Positions 36,040-49,693 are shown, counted from the first letter of the stretch. The stretch is 64,000 nt of DNA from Pseudisothecium myosuroides (GCA_951799445.1 OX637287.1:49381724-49445723), one strand, 5' to 3'. Program-made: numbers and translations. The notes: generated by a model not told the origin, from the sequence alone.

Positions 36040-37486
36040 GGCTTTTAGGCATAATTGAAAAAAAAATGATATTTCCAAAAACAAAATATATTCTCCTATC
36101 TTCAAAAATAGTTCCAAAAAATCACGATGAAAATTGAGTATGTAATTTTTGTATGCAATTTTTGCCTATGTACTGGCTCTGCATGATGGAAGAAATGCAA
36201 CTTCAAACTAGGAAAGACTAAAACAACCCAAAATGAATTGCTCGGATTATAATTGAATAAGCTTTTTTCAAATCTCATGAATTTCTCCCTTGAAAGTTAG
36301 ATTTTTTTCCCCATAAGAAACTAGTCCCAGCAATTCCTACAATGGAAATTTTTGTTAAAGTGGCAGTATTCCACATGCCATTTTTCCATTCACTTCCTCC
36401 TTCAGCTCTAAAGTCTACGACTGCTATAGATTTCAGACTGCACAGCCTCAACGTGGGGGTGCCCAGTCTGTCAGGAATGCCGCCATTTCAAACGAAATTT
36501 TGGTTTCAGTAATTCCAAACTCACGGAAGCGTTGACCACATGGTCATAGGCTCCACCGTTTGAGGAACTTTGAGCCAAATTGGGTTTGCATCGATTGGAT
36601 ATTTCCAAAGATCCAAGCCGGCTTTCTTTGGCTTTCTTTGGCTTCTGGCACATGGGTCTCATTAAATGTTTTTGGATTTCAAGCAGCCACGGCACAAAGT
36701 AGTTGTGGTTGTCTACTTGTCTCTTCCTTCCATTCAATGCAATCATCTGAGGTTTTATTAGCCACGGTCTATATTCCGCCCTGGTTTTGCCGGTTCAAAG
36801 TCTTGGCAAGCCGCCTTTCAAACTTCACTTTTCTCACCGGTATTTGAACCTTCAATTTGAGTGGGAATGAACTCGGGAAACCAAAAGACTGCACAGTTTC
36901 ACAAACTATTTACAAACTATGATATTTACGAACTATTTACAAACTGAACCTCCCTGCAATCTTGGATGACCCAAAGGCGCCATGTTTTTCGTGGAATGTT
37001 GGTGGGAGTTTCACTAAAATACCGGTTGACTTTCTGTACGATGAAACGTTCAAAAACAATATCTTCCCTAACAAGGGTTCAAAGATTATTGCATCAAGGT
37101 CTTCAGCTAGAAAATCTTCTAATTTCTTTTTCATTGACAGGCCAAAAACAGAAAATAGGGGAAAGGAAAAAAAGATCAGGATCACGGTGCTAGTGTACCC
37201 TGCCGCCTCTTGTCAACAGAGTGGAATGTCCACCATTTTTACATAAATGTCTGCTAACGCGTGTGTAAAACAGGCCATGAAGCTTTCGTTTGGTGAGCTT
37301 GGATTCAGCTTGGGTTTGGGTTAACAATTCTTCTAGACTTTGCAAAGACACGATCGAGAGTACTGAGCACATGGTGAATTTGAGAGTTTCGATCTTCGAT
37401 CTAGTATGAGATTTCAGCAACGACTGATGACTTGCAAGGAACTCTAGCTCTCGTAGTTGTTGTTCTATTGAATTTTGAGAGGGTAT
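36040..37486. other. region upstream of zinc-finger gene B
   Basis: From about 36.4 kb the sequence becomes less AT-rich and open frames of about 90 codons appear on both strands, none with recognisable protein character. It is best read as promoter and 5' untranslated DNA of the zinc-finger gene. The acceptor CAATTGCAG at about 37490-37498 precedes its putative first coding exon. Confidence 0.3.
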
Positions 37487-37529
37487 TGATCAATTGCAGT
37501 GGAGGCTCAAACTATCATGCAAAATGTTG

Positions 37530-39932
37530 ATGAATGAAGCTCCAAAGTGTGCAGATGGGGACCCGGCTGGTGCTTGGATTGACATGTTGGTAAGTGCACT
37601 GTCTCCGCTTGAAGCTTTGACAAATTCGTTTGAGCAAAATTAAGTGAGTGACTTGATTTGTGATCATGGACGTCATTGCCGACTTTTGAGTGCTTCTATG
37701 GAAGCTGTTCTAGTATTAGTCACTCTTGCGGAGTTTTCCAAACTGTGAGCACAAGGTGTCGTAGGTTTGAAGCTGCTTGAACTCAAATCAATGCAGCTGA
37801 TTGTAAACTCCTACGTACGCCATGCGGTTGAAGTCCTTGTCCCTCGTGGTGAGATTCATGATTCAAAATTAGTAGATTCGTGCTGAGGAAGTTTTTTAGT
37901 TTTTTAAATTTTTGTAAACTGCAAGCTAGAATGCTGAATTCCTGTCAAGAGGGATTATTTCTTATATGAGGAGCTTCAGCAACGCGATAACCTTTAGGTA
38001 AGAAGCTGAGAAACCAACAAGGGTCTAATACGAATAGTCTTGGTGTCACTTGTCTTTGTCCTTTGGGGCTTGACGTGGGACTTGAGACGGACAGACTCTA
38101 AATTCACGTAAACCTCAAAAAAGAGGTTGGATTTATATATGTCTCCCTTTCACAGATTTGCCCATAAATGCATGCCCTTGTACATGCCTTACGTTTTCTT
38201 CCAACAAGAAGTTTACAAACTGTAACAATGGGTCCCTTTGGATGCATCTGCCGGTTTTAGAATCCCTGTTAATTAGTCTTACAAGCCCTCGTACCTCAAA
38301 TGAGTGACTAAAACCCTGAGATGTGAACAAGCATATTCAGAATTTACCGCTCACTCTTCCGAAATTTATACTTTGTGTCCTTTGCAAATTTCAAAGAGCT
38401 TCACTTTCTAAGTAGGACGCACTGACATGAACTATTTCTTTATTTTCTTGCAGTATTATTCATGCACAGAAACTACGGAGTTAGAGCCGTTTCTAAAGTG
38501 TGAGACACTAGGCATCCAGTCCACTTTGACAAGATCGCAATCCCAAGTTCTTGAGTTTTTGAACGGTTCTTTAGTATTTGACTGTCCTTCCACCCCTCCC
38601 AGCTCTCCTCCAGCTCTCCTGAACAGCCAGGTACCACACCCACCAGTGATGCACCCCAACTTGGTGTGCACTCTCAAGTCCATTTTGTCTCCGAGTGCAA
38701 CAGACGGGGACAGTCAGAGCTCCACTTCCGGCGACAGTTGCAGCAGGTGCACACAATCAGGCATCTCAGACATGGCGGAGGGGCAAGAAGGATCGGAAAT
38801 GAGAGCGGATTGCTCGGCTAAGGCAAGCTCACCGGAAAGCACGTCGTGGCCAAGGAACAGAAACTCAAAGCAGGTAACTGGGATACAGGTTCTCAAGATT
38901 TCCGGATTGCAGTTCTGTTGTAGTTTATAATTCCGGAAATCTTGAACTTTCAAATTCATATTTTTTGGTTGATCAAAGGTCTCAAAGACTCAAACAAAGG
39001 ATTGAAATTTTCTTTGGAATATCCACCAAGAGAGTTGCCTCAAAACTCGGACTAGGCATGCTAACATAACAAGGTTGTGTTTTCCCAGTCGTTGAAGCAA
39101 GAAGCCGTGATGGTGCCCCTCGACTGGATCCACAACAGGCGGCCATACCAGTGCGCATTCCAGGGGTGTCAGAGGACGTTCAAGAACCCGCAGACCATGA
39201 GAATGCACCACAAAACGCATTTCAATGACGCCAGTTATGCTGCTGCAGCAACAAAACTGGAGCCTGCAACAGCAGATCCAGTGCTGTTTACCGGCTCGAC
39301 CATCAAGGCGGGGCACAACAAGAAGATCCCGGCACGCTGCCCCACTTGCTGCAAGACGTTCGTGGGCTTGTACGAGCTTCGCAGGCACTTCGGACGCAAG
39401 CACTCGGAGGGCGAGAAGAGGCACGCCTGCCGGAAATGTGCGAAGAGGTACGTGGTCGCAAATTTTTCTTCAGTTTGGCAAAGTTTTGGGCAAAAATCGT
39501 AGAAAACTAGTCCTGTGTTGGCAATTGGAAACCTCATTACAATAGCTCCTTTAGTGTAGATACTTGTCTATCTTGCTCTTCGATGGTGCATTGATGGTGC
39601 ATCTATCATTGCCTGTTTGTAGGTTTTTTAGGTATGTAGGTGTTTGAGAATTGTAAAGTATTTTGCTTAATGGATTATTATTGAGGTGAGCCTTGCTGGA
39701 AAAAGTTATGTCCCTGCTAATTTGATTAATGGAAATTGTGTTCAGGTTCCATATTGAGGTGGATGTGCGAGACCATGAGAAGTTGTGTGGGGAGCCCATT
39801 GTTTGCTCGGGCTGTGGCATGAAGTTTGCATTTAAGTGTAACCTTGTTGCGCACAAGCGCAGTCGTCATCCGGTACGCCAAGTTGATGTGGAGGAGAATA
39901 AAGAAAGATCATTCCAATTCAAACATCAATAG
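37530..39932 (+). CDS. four-finger C2H2/C2HC zinc-finger protein, copy B (intact)
   Basis: Four exons join in phase to about 341 residues: 37530-37589, 38454-38873, 39089-39447 and 39746-39932. The first exon (MNEAPKCADGDPAGAWIDML, then GTAAGT) is a prediction; the other junctions are supported by the conserved sites in copies A and C. The N-terminal part is Ser/Pro-rich. Four zinc fingers follow: C182-x4-C187-x12-H200-x3-H204, C244-x2-C247-x12-H260-x4-H265, C274-x2-C277-x12-H290-x3-C294 (C2HC) and C300-x2-C303-x12-H316-x4-H321. This arrangement, with HEKLCGEP after the third finger, resembles plant STOP1/WIP-type nuclear regulators, which bind DNA. That assignment is a family-level inference; the target genes are unknown. 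It runs toward the FAS1-amidase gene (convergent), and the pair is duplicated as a module. Confidence 0.75.
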
Positions 39933-39959
39933 TGTAACTTACAAGTGTTCTATTGAAAG

Positions 39960-42190
39960 CAGGGCAAGCTTACCATCGGCGCACATCACCTCTTTCTAGG
40001 ATCTGTAAGTTTCTTCGCCACCAACATCTCCTGATCCATCTTATTTGTCTTGAAGCTTTTTGATCCATCTAGCTGAAGTGATTGCGTACTTGGTAACTCA
40101 AATTTGGAGCTTGCTTGTGGAAAGCAGAGTTCTATAATGCAGTGAAGAATGTACTCAGTTTTCTACAACTGGCTCCAATTTTGAGTTATTATACTCACTA
40201 ACTTCTTGACTCTCAATTGAGTATTTGACAATTGATATGGATCTAAGTAATATGTTTTGTTGCAGATCTGATTGCTTCCTTCTGGGATATACTAATTGTA
40301 TTTATTTTATCTATTGACCCTGCAGATCAGATATCTGGGCTACAAAAATGTACAATCTGTAATTTACCGGCAGTCAGCTTCCCCAGAATGGTGTGGTAAC
40401 AAACATATTACAAAACAGTATGACTTAACCTCAATAGATCCCATTTCCATAGAGGTGGCAGCAAAGCAATAGATGTGGAGAGCATGTTTATACCTCATAA
40501 TCTTGCCCGTTTTGCTTCAGCATTCTAGCGTCCCTTTCATGATTAACCATGATTGAACAAGATTTGACCATTGAGATTAAGTCTAGCAAGGTAGTAGAGC
40601 CTTGTCTTGAAAATACATCACCTTGCCTCTCGCCAAAGGTTTGACATGTTGTCTCTCATAACGAGGCTCTTTCTTTCTTGTTTCCTAGTTCATTTCCTGT
40701 ACATTCTGTACACTCTAGAAGCTACAACCTAGCGCAGTGTAGATTATGATCAAGAGTTGAATGTAGTGAGCACTACACGCTGTCCAAGACACATTCAAGA
40801 CACGCTTCATTCAATACTCCATCGACTCCAATGGATCTTGGAGCAGTACCCCCACATCCGAAGAGATCAGTGCCAACAGTTCTCTGGCAGAAACCCGCAT
40901 TCCAGCTTCTTGTTCCCCCGACACCCCAGATTGAAATCTCCAGAGATCCATCGTCTACTGTTGATAGTACATTTGAAGGAAACTTTGTAGAATGATTTGG
41001 TCCCTGTAGTCTCATTCAGTTTCCAAGTAGTTGGCCGACAAATTGTCTATTCTCAATGCACTTACCGTGTTAAGATTCAGAGTTTGTGTTGGTGAGATAT
41101 TTGTTGTCACAAAGTACATTTGCCATCATTCAAAACCAATGTTCTCCAAGGATTGTGCAATGATGAATACAGTATAGGGAACCATATAGGGAGGCATACA
41201 TTTTGGAGTCCTGGGGTATTGGATACCTGGATTCCTTGTGTCTTTTTTCAATTTTGATACCGAAGGGCTCGCTTGCTGTGAGCCGAAAGTTGTACAGTAC
41301 AGTTGGCTTCAATTGTGTTACCCTTGGATTAAGTCACAAATCGTGCAAAGGTAGTAAGGTTGAAATTTATTGGGTTCTTTGCAGACAGAATAAAAAGGTA
41401 CACTGATAATGAATGAAATAGTGATATTTACCTTGTCATGGAACTCACTCTAAATGTCACTTAGTTGACAATGAATTAGTGTTCATTTTGGATGCTAATT
41501 TAGTGCAAAGTGGACCATCAAGATTGGTTCTAACTAAGTTTCTTTTGATGAATTTGTGTTCTTGTTGACACTTAGTGTTGGCAACATTACCAATGTTATT
41601 GCCATTTAGTGTTAGAGTTTGTAATGAGTATTGCAAAACACTAAATTTCATTATGTACCTGTATTCATCTTTCACTTGCTAACTTAATACTCCGATTTAT
41701 TTAATAGTATTGTAGGGGTCTTTTTTGCATTCTTGAAAAGGGGACCATTCAATAGTGTGGAAATAATAATATAAAACAAATTGATTCCAAAGGGAGTTCT
41801 TCCAAACCTATTACGTTTATTTATTTATTTTTAAAATCAATATAATAACTAAAGTCCCTTTATAGGTATTTAGGATTCTAGATAAGGATACCTTTATTTC
41901 AAAGATCCAAAGAAAGAAGCTCTAAAATATTCATGCAACCAAAATGTGGTTGATAATTGGTCAACCATGCCTCAAAATAAGATGATTTTCATCTAATATT
42001 TCTAGAATTCACTTAGTAGTAGAAAGCCCCTCATTGACGAACTACAAAATTTTCTAGAGAAGAAGATGATAAACCTATGGGGCACAAAAGATGCTTTTCT
42101 ATTGTATTTGGCAATGCCCTACCTCCTTTGCTCTTGATCTAAATTTTAGCCTTCAGTAAAATCATCTTTTCTATGTTAGAGCCCAACTAA
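39960..42190. repeat. module spacer B (duplicated in C)
   Basis: This non-coding stretch between zinc-finger B and FAS1-amidase B is homologous to about 58.15-61.3 kb in copy C, in the same orientation. Open frames here (for example 40757-40990) are not conserved as protein between copies: substitutions and indels fall without codon pattern. It probably holds the 3' ends of both genes. Confidence 0.6.
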
Positions 42191-42193
42191 TGA

Positions 42194-42572
42194 CATTAGA
42201 AAAAATTTCAGGTTTCCGGAGGGCTCCTCCACACACCCCTCGAGGTACCCTGAAATTTGCTTTGTCTTTGTTGAAAAATTCGTTTTTTCCCTATTCCAAC
42301 CCACCAAAAACTGCAGTGGCAATGGCACAAGAATCAAGTTTTACGAGTAAAAATTAATTAATTAATTAATTTTTTAGTCTTAAAAAAATTATTTAAAAAA
42401 ATAAAAAAATAAATTGCAAAAATTGACTGTTTCAACAAGCAATCAACCAAGCTGACTGCCCATTGCAGCAGTCAAAGTCAACTAAAGTGACAGACCAAGC
42501 AATTTAATAGCTTGGTTTGTCATTGATTTGTCACTCTGGAGCAGCCCTCAGGAGGGTTGAAAATTCTTCTAA
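42194..42572. mobile_element. CACTA-like MITE, present only in copy B
   Basis: The left end CATTAGAAAAAATTTCAGG and the right end read inwards, CATTAGAAGAATTTTCAACC, form an imperfect terminal repeat of about 37 bp that includes GGGCTNCTCC. The 3-bp sequence TGA flanks both sides (42191-42193 and 42573-42575). Spacers A and C lack the insert and read through as an empty site (AACTAATGAAATAAA in A). The ends resemble those of the CACTA MITE at 51796-51958 (CACTAGAAGAAATCTG). The last two bases of the right terminus appear lost. Confidence 0.65.
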
Positions 42573-43040
42573 TGAAATAAAGCTTATTGAATCTAATTTC
42601 TACTCCAATTTGAAATTTTGTAAAACTTCTAAAATTTTGTATTGTTTAGCCATTTGAAATTTGGACCTACTACCATATTCCACTAAGTTCCTGATTATAG
42701 AATGGCAAGGAAATTTGGTTTACACCATGATTTTCTACACCATAATACAAACCAAAGGAGAACTTTTCACAGTTTTTTGAGCTAACCTTATTTTGTATTT
42801 GATATGGGATTCATGTTCAAAAATTCATGATAACTTCAAATCTTCACAAAAATTTCTGAAATTTGTATGGAGTGTACACGACATCTGAATTGATCTCTGA
42901 AAAATAAAAAATAAATATTCCGGCTGCCACAGTCATATAGGCTCCGGCGTTTCCGGGTTAACAATGTTATGTCAAGTGCATCATTCTTTCCTCATGAAGG
43001 CAAACCAATTACCAATATTTTGTACCAAGTGCCATAACGA

Positions 43041-46000
43041 TCAAGCTAACGGAGACTGATCCCCAGCACCAAGGTTGTCAACAGGTGGACGCTGAAGATG
43101 GTGATTTGATACTGATTGATACGCCATTGCCAAAGCCAGAACCTGGGGACACACCAAATCAGATTGTAAGGCTTTAAATAATTCTTTGCAATCTCTACAG
43201 TACTTACAGAAAACAATGATAGAGTATTCATTCAGAAATTTTAGAAGATCCTAAAGCAAGTGAGGTCAAATTCTGCGTTGAGGAAATGTTCATACCGTTC
43301 CATCTTGATAGGGAGCACCATAAATGCCGGTTTGGACGGTAATCCGACGTCGAGTACCATTTATCTCCTTGAGGCCCGTGGGTATCACTATGACTGGCAA
43401 GCCCACAAGATTGCCTACACATACTTTCTCCCAATCTGTTGCGTTTCCAATAAATGCATCTATCTTCTGCTTTTGGATGATGTCATTAACTTCATGAGCC
43501 AGAATCCCACGAACTCTTTGTGCCTGTACAGTACGGTGGCAGCACATTTATTCAGTAATTTTGGAATGTGCCAAACCTTTGTAATACAGTACTGTACAGC
43601 ACCATAGTACTCTGACTTGTTCCGGATTGGAATTGTTGGTTATTTATCCTCTAAGTGGTAAAGCAAAAACAGAAGGTCCACTTGAAATCTAGTAGTCAAT
43701 TATAGTGACATATTTCTACTGTTAAAAAATGTACAATAGTGTTTCTTCATTCTGTTGGTACTCTACATTTTGATAACCTTTCTTGATGCTTCCTATATGA
43801 TTTTATTTCCACCCCTACAGACATAGGTGCGCCCACTTCAGGCGATTTGGGCACTTTGGGGTTCACTTCAAAATTCAAGAAATGGAGAAAACCAGAATTC
43901 CTAACCTGTATGTAGTCCACAGCAGAAATTAGGCGAGCTCGACGAAGCTCTACTGGCCACCCCGTCTGATCCTCGAAGTTAGCATCTTGACCTGCTCGCT
44001 GCCAGTGGTCAAAGTGCGCAAGAATCTCCACGTCCATTGTTACATTGAGTACAAATTGCGCTGAAGTCACAGTGTAATTCAGATTGAATGGGACCATGTT
44101 CACCTTTTGCTCTGCAAGGGCGTTTACCACCTTGATGTAGCACCAAATACCGAATTAGCTCAGTTTCATGTAAAGTAGAGTGTACCAAAAACTGTTGGAG
44201 ACTTGAACCCGTCTATTTCCCCTGTTCCCAGCAGCTAGCCACTCGTCTACAGTATTCATAGACTTGATTGGCCTTCAAGTAACAAGGTGCGTGTAAGCAC
44301 AACATGGCTAATAAATAGTGCCTATGACCACTTATCTTCGAATGGAAATGGGGTTATCAACTGTCACTTAAAGTGGTCTACAACCTCCCAGTTTGAATGA
44401 TTGCCTAAGAAATGCATACACAGTAAAAAAATTTGATCTCAACAGATTTCCCTCTTGCACCCAAAAAATTCTCCACGGCTCTTTAGAGGTTTCCCCAACT
44501 CCTACACATCTGAAAATCCTTAAAATGACGGAAAATTAGTACTAAAAGAACCAGTGATACAAAGAACTGGTGAGATGAGCGGAATTCACTGATTTGTGAC
44601 AAACGCAGTACTTGACAAGCACAGACGCTGTCTATTTTCAAACTGCATCAGCTCTTCTTAAACATGAAACACTTAGAATCCCCAAGAGTAACTTACCCCC
44701 ATGTCTGCATCCGGAAGGTATCCTACTGTCAGCTTGGTTATGTCCACAGAGAATGGGTCTTTCAAATGAATATTCTCTGATGACCAGTCTCTTGGATCCT
44801 TGCCCCTGATTACGTCGAGTACGACAGCGCAGTCGGCTGCAGATCGACAAAGAGGACCGACTTTGTCCTGCAAAATATCGGATTAATGAGGCTATGATAT
44901 CAGAAGGTTGATGGCTGTCATTCAGCGATAACTTACAAAGGTTGATATCAGCTACGCAGATATTATTATCCTATTAGTGAGGGCGCAAAAGTTGAGTCAC
45001 CTGCAAAATTAGTGTCACTCACTACAGAATATTCTTTTGTGGAAATTAGTAAAATACAATAGCATTTCAGCCTGCCCTAATTTACAATAGTACTCCGTAT
45101 GATTTTGGCAAATTAGAGCACACGCACTACCAGGATAAATCAGTGTAGCAGGAACCGATGGAAACAGAAATCTTCATGTATATAGCTCAAGACACTTACC
45201 AGGCTCTCGGCTAAGCTCATAGTCCAGGATCTCCCCACCATTCCGAAGGTAGGACGCAAGCCAGTTATGCCGGTACGAGAAGATGGATACGTGAGGGACC
45301 CGACTGTCTCCGCACCAATTGCAAACGGAACGTTACCTGCCACAATTACGGTATGGTCAAAGTTGAGCGCCACTAATTGCTCCCTTTAAGAGTTTTCTAT
45401 TTAAATCACCTCTGTCTAATGTTTTCGCTGTGAAATTAATGAAGATGCAAGTACCTGCAGATGTACTGGCAGCTGGCCCAGCAGACGATCCAGTGGAGCC
45501 TTCAAAAATGTTCCATGGATTCTTTGTTTGGCCTCCAAACCAAATATCATCCCAGGCCAAAGCCCCCGTCACAAGCTTAGCTATCAGCACTGCCCCAGCT
45601 GCCTTCAGCCTGCCACAATTTTCACAGTTCTAGCTGAAGCTCAGGCGATGGCAGCAGAGTGCAAATCTCAACTGATCCCGCAACAATAAAGTGTTACCAG
45701 TACGTGGCAAATTCGCGAGCTCCTCAAAGTTATTACAGATTAATAACTTAAGATTAAATACATAAGAATGAATCCATAGAAAAATAATGCCCAGAGTATG
45801 CAATCTGCATATCCTTTGAGAAATTCAGACAATTCTTTTAGAAAGTCCACATTCAAGGTGTTGGGTTTGCTTCTCTTCTAAGTCTTACTTCTGATAAACC
45901 CAAGATTCCTCGTTGATGACTTGATTTTTGAAAACGCTTGTGCCCCATGTAGTTCTATAGCCTGGGACGGCGAAGATATCCTTCAGCCCGTATGGTATAC

Positions 46001-48603
46001 CGTGTAATGGCCCTGCAGGGAAAGCTCAACACAGACGTCTATCAGCGACAATTTTTTTCATAAATCTTCCAGCTCTGGATCAAAAACTGCCGGGAAGGGC
46101 ACGACTATATTTAAAGTGGTTAAGTTAATCACCCAAGTAGACTCCCTTGGCAAGTAATTCATCAGCAGCAAAAGCTTGCTCAAGAGCCAACTGTTCGGTA
46201 TACGTCACCACTGCCTTCAGGACATGATCGACCCTGCAATTGAAACAAAGAAAATAAGGGTTTCAGGACTAATATAGCGATTCAATCCATTTGCTAAAAG
46301 TGTAAACAACAATGAAATCTGAGATTATTTCTGCACACAAGCAGCCAGCAGAAAATCTAATCACTTATTACACAGGCTTTGGCTTTTATAAACGCACAGC
46401 ACTAGAAAACAATCAAGCTCACTTCTTGAGCCGTGCTGTGTACAGTTTCACAAGCTCCACCGATGTTACTTGCTTGGATCTTATCAAGGAGCCCAATTGA
46501 AAGACCTATAGTGAAAACCAACAATTCATCATCAAATGCCATTATTGGGAGGTGAGGCATATTTATTTACTGTAAGGCTTGATTACAATTACATGCATTG
46601 AGAATACGTCAGTACCACAGTTGCAGTAGCTTACACTCATGAAGGCAAGATCTTCATCGCTCTTAGGACGCTGCACCTTACTCAGCGTAGGGTATATAAA
46701 CTTTTCATCCGGTTCCGTAAACTCTTTTCTGTTTAGACCTGGATCGAACAGGAGTGGCACAGGATTTTTTAACCCACCATCAGGATACCCGACAATGTCC
46801 CTATTGGCTTGGAGCCCAGGAATGTTGATCGTCAGGACACCATTGGCTGCCTCCTTGAGCTGCGAGGTCAGACGAAAACCTGTAAGAATCGAAAGAAACC
46901 CTTGTGCCGGTACTTCAGAAAGATTGTGCAATATTTCTAACAGAAAGAATGCAACCTTATTAGACGTAGCTTGAAGCACGCACCTCTTCTTCATTAAAAA
47001 TGTCGGCGTCAATGACTTTGGATGTGAAATGAATTGCTGTGGCATTTATTGAAACATCAGATTCGTGCATCGTCTCGGGTTCTATGCTGCCCAGCACAGT
47101 GTCAACTACATGCAGAACCCCATATTCAAATAACAGGTCCGCTATCGACACTTTAGCATTGCCGATGTATGTACTGGTTTTCGTCTTGTGTATCTGTAAC
47201 TCTCCACTTGAGTGTGCAATTTAGAAATGTGAGGATATTTCTGTTTAATTAACCCCTAAGTGCCCAAATGGCCAGAGGTGTGGCTGAATATTTGCAGGCA
47301 ACCATATCTATAGGAGTTAAAACGAGTCATTTATGATGCTCCAAGGAAGATAAAAAAAAATTACCAATAGAAAGAGGAAATCTTGCCCCACATTTGTGAA
47401 CAATAGAAGTATGTTACAAGTTACTGTAATGACTATTAGTTGCAGGAGGTAACCAAATGAGTCTCCCATGACCTAAGAACGATTTGGAGACTGTTACCTG
47501 TTCAACTGAGCTGCTGACAAATTGAAGAAGCTCTCCATCTCTCAGGTCTTCAATCCGGAACGATCCCTTGACCACTGCTCCAACAGATAGCATGATTACA
47601 GAACTGATACTCATGTGTTCATTTGCAATATTTATTGCGAAAGATCATCTGTATTTTCTGTAATTAACAAATCAATGACCACTGTTTCTCAATCGACTAT
47701 ACATGCCTCTGAAGATCTCCACCCTGAATGCTTACCGGAATTCAGAAGGATTGTTTCCAGATTGGTAGCGGAAAGAAGATCAGCATTGGAAGTGCACGGC
47801 CGCGACTTATAGAAATCATGAACGCAAATCAACCGAGCGTCTTTGAAAGCTTCCTCCAGAGCTTTGTCACTTGGTGCAAAAACTGTGAATGTCCCTCCAT
47901 TCCTTTCGAGCTTTGCCTTTCTCAGTGCCGCACTGAAAATGGACTGCACATAAGATAGAGGATACACAAACCATTAAGGACTTGATCTAGTCTCCTGCGC
48001 TGAACCCTGTTACAAACAGCAACTAATTTATTCTTTCACTAGGTTGGACTTGATGTAAGTATCACTAGGCTAAAATATCTGAGGCCACTCATCTTTGAAT
48101 GAAAATAGGGTAGCGAACTATACTAATAGGGTTTAGCCTCCCTCTTTGAATGATTACATAAGAAATCAAAAGACAGTGATACAGGTTGGGCTCTCAAAAA
48201 TTTAATATCCGAAAAATGACAATATGTGAAAACGATTGATGTGACGCAAATTAATCCTCTACCTAACCATGAGAGTCAGAAGGAACCCTAATTAACCAGC
48301 AAATCTCAAAGCTCCAGGAAAGACCAATTTTACTCGACTGGCATAGGGCACTGCAACTTTGCATCACTCAGGAGAGTTCACGGCCAAAGATCTCAGTCTA
48401 GGTCAAATGGAAGCCAGGACACGGGACAGCACGAAGATGCTATAAGATTCATAGAATACCAGCTCAGGTTCGGAGGCCGCAAGAGAGTCAACGCCCTCCA
48501 GACTAATGCTTCGTTGCACTGCTAGGCTGGAAGCACTTGTTATTGCAACAAAACCAGTGAGCACGAAGATGAGCGTCAGACTTGCCGTTCCACGAGACTT
48601 CAT
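43041..48603 (-). CDS. secreted FAS1 (fasciclin)-amidase fusion protein, copy B (intact)
   Basis: Fourteen exons join in phase to a predicted 726 residues: 48460-48603, 47736-47943, 47498-47574, 46984-47184, 46635-46859, 46423-46505, 46133-46233, 45889-46012, 45455-45609, 45200-45336, 44697-44867, 43906-44130, 43296-43523 and 43041-43142. The start ATG gives a signal-peptide-like N-terminus (LTLIFVLTGFVAITSASS), suggesting secretion; an in-frame ATG 13 codons upstream is an alternative. Residues about 49-200 form a FAS1 adhesion domain (TFTVFAPSDKALEEAF, then NAKVSIADL and GVLHVVDTVL). Residues about 280-726 form an amidase-signature hydrolase, which cleaves C-N bonds, with Lys357 (HGIPYGLKD), cis-Ser430 (TGSSAGPAAS) and nucleophile Ser453 (GAETVGSLTYPS). 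Only 124 bp separate the FAS1 exons from the amidase exons, and phases match, so one fused protein is inferred. The substrate is unknown. Copies A and C share the exon plan. Confidence 0.88.
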
Positions 48604-48840
48604 TGCAGCCTCAAAGTCTCCGACTCGATGTCGACTCATCACATCCTGGGGCTAATTCCACTTTGTTGATAGAACATAAGAGTATAGCCACCCAATTCTG
48701 GTTTCAAGCTACCGCCTTCACAAAGACTCTTTACGGCTCTCTCCTCATCTTCTTCTCTATATTCCGGTCTGTTGGATGCTGAAGTCGAGCTCCTCTTCGT
48801 AGGCCACAAAAGCCACCCTGTCTGACGACACCGTCTCACC
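48604..48840. promoter_or_regulatory. FAS1-amidase B upstream region, homologous to copy A; breakpoint at about 48835
   Basis: Inverted match to 10320-10559. Homology stops abruptly near AAAGCCACCCTGTCTGA, at about 48835. Beyond it, the zinc-finger sequence found in copy A is missing and unrelated transposon-rich DNA begins. Confidence 0.55.
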
Positions 48841-49693
48841 ATATGAATTTTGCACCCCCACTGGGTGAGATTGACTTGTGAGACAGCCCATCTTTGACTA
48901 ACACTTGACCTGCGTCTGTCTACATAACATTGTATAACCAGGCAACCCATGATGGGCTGGGAAGGCATTATGCTTTGCTAGATGCCTGGGAGGAACTTAT
49001 CAGGTTATTCAATGATTGGGGTTGACTGAGGAGTCATACAAGAGAAGTATAAGACAAGTTTGTTCACTGCAGGGGTCCTCTTTTCAAAGATGCAAGTTTT
49101 CAAGGATACGAAAGGGACCCTGCCTCATTGGGATACAACCTTATGCTCACTTCAGGGCTGCGAGGTTACAGAATTTAAATGTTTAAAATCCCTAATCACG
49201 GAGTTAAAGACTTCAGATTTAGGTGGTCCTATGCGCTGAAGCATTAACTTAGGCCAGAGGCAAGGCGATAGATAATGATCGACTGCGCCTTTGTAATCGA
49301 CACTACAATCGAGAAATTCACATCGCAACTTTAAATTTTCATACTATAATACAATTGTGCCGTGTGATGCCTCCTTGCGAACAAAGATCGAAATTACAGA
49401 AGCTGCGACAACCAACAATTACAGAAATCCGGCGGTTTCTTTAGCCGCTAGAGCCTTTTCGTCATCATCTTCTAAGTTAATCGAATCCCTAAGGAACAAC
49501 TTCGAATTCGATGGTAACCCATTGTCGTAATTAAGTTGTTTTCGGAATGTCTCGCAGAAATTGCGATCGGACAAGCTGTGATATGGACATTTACGTGTTT
49601 ACGTCCACAGACGACATTCGTAAGCGCCCGAGAACGTGATTTTCGCAGAAACCGGAAGAAGGTGAATGGTGCTGGAGACAGAGTATTTGTAAG

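Noticed and set aside
36560..37246. Overlapping ORFs of 80-95 codons upstream of zinc-finger B
   Set aside because: Open on both strands, no recognisable domain and no consistent splice structure; treated as promoter or leader DNA.
43260..43607. 115-codon plus-strand ORF (also at 62015-62443)
   Set aside because: Antisense shadow of FAS1-amidase exon 13; the real frame is on the minus strand with correct splice sites.
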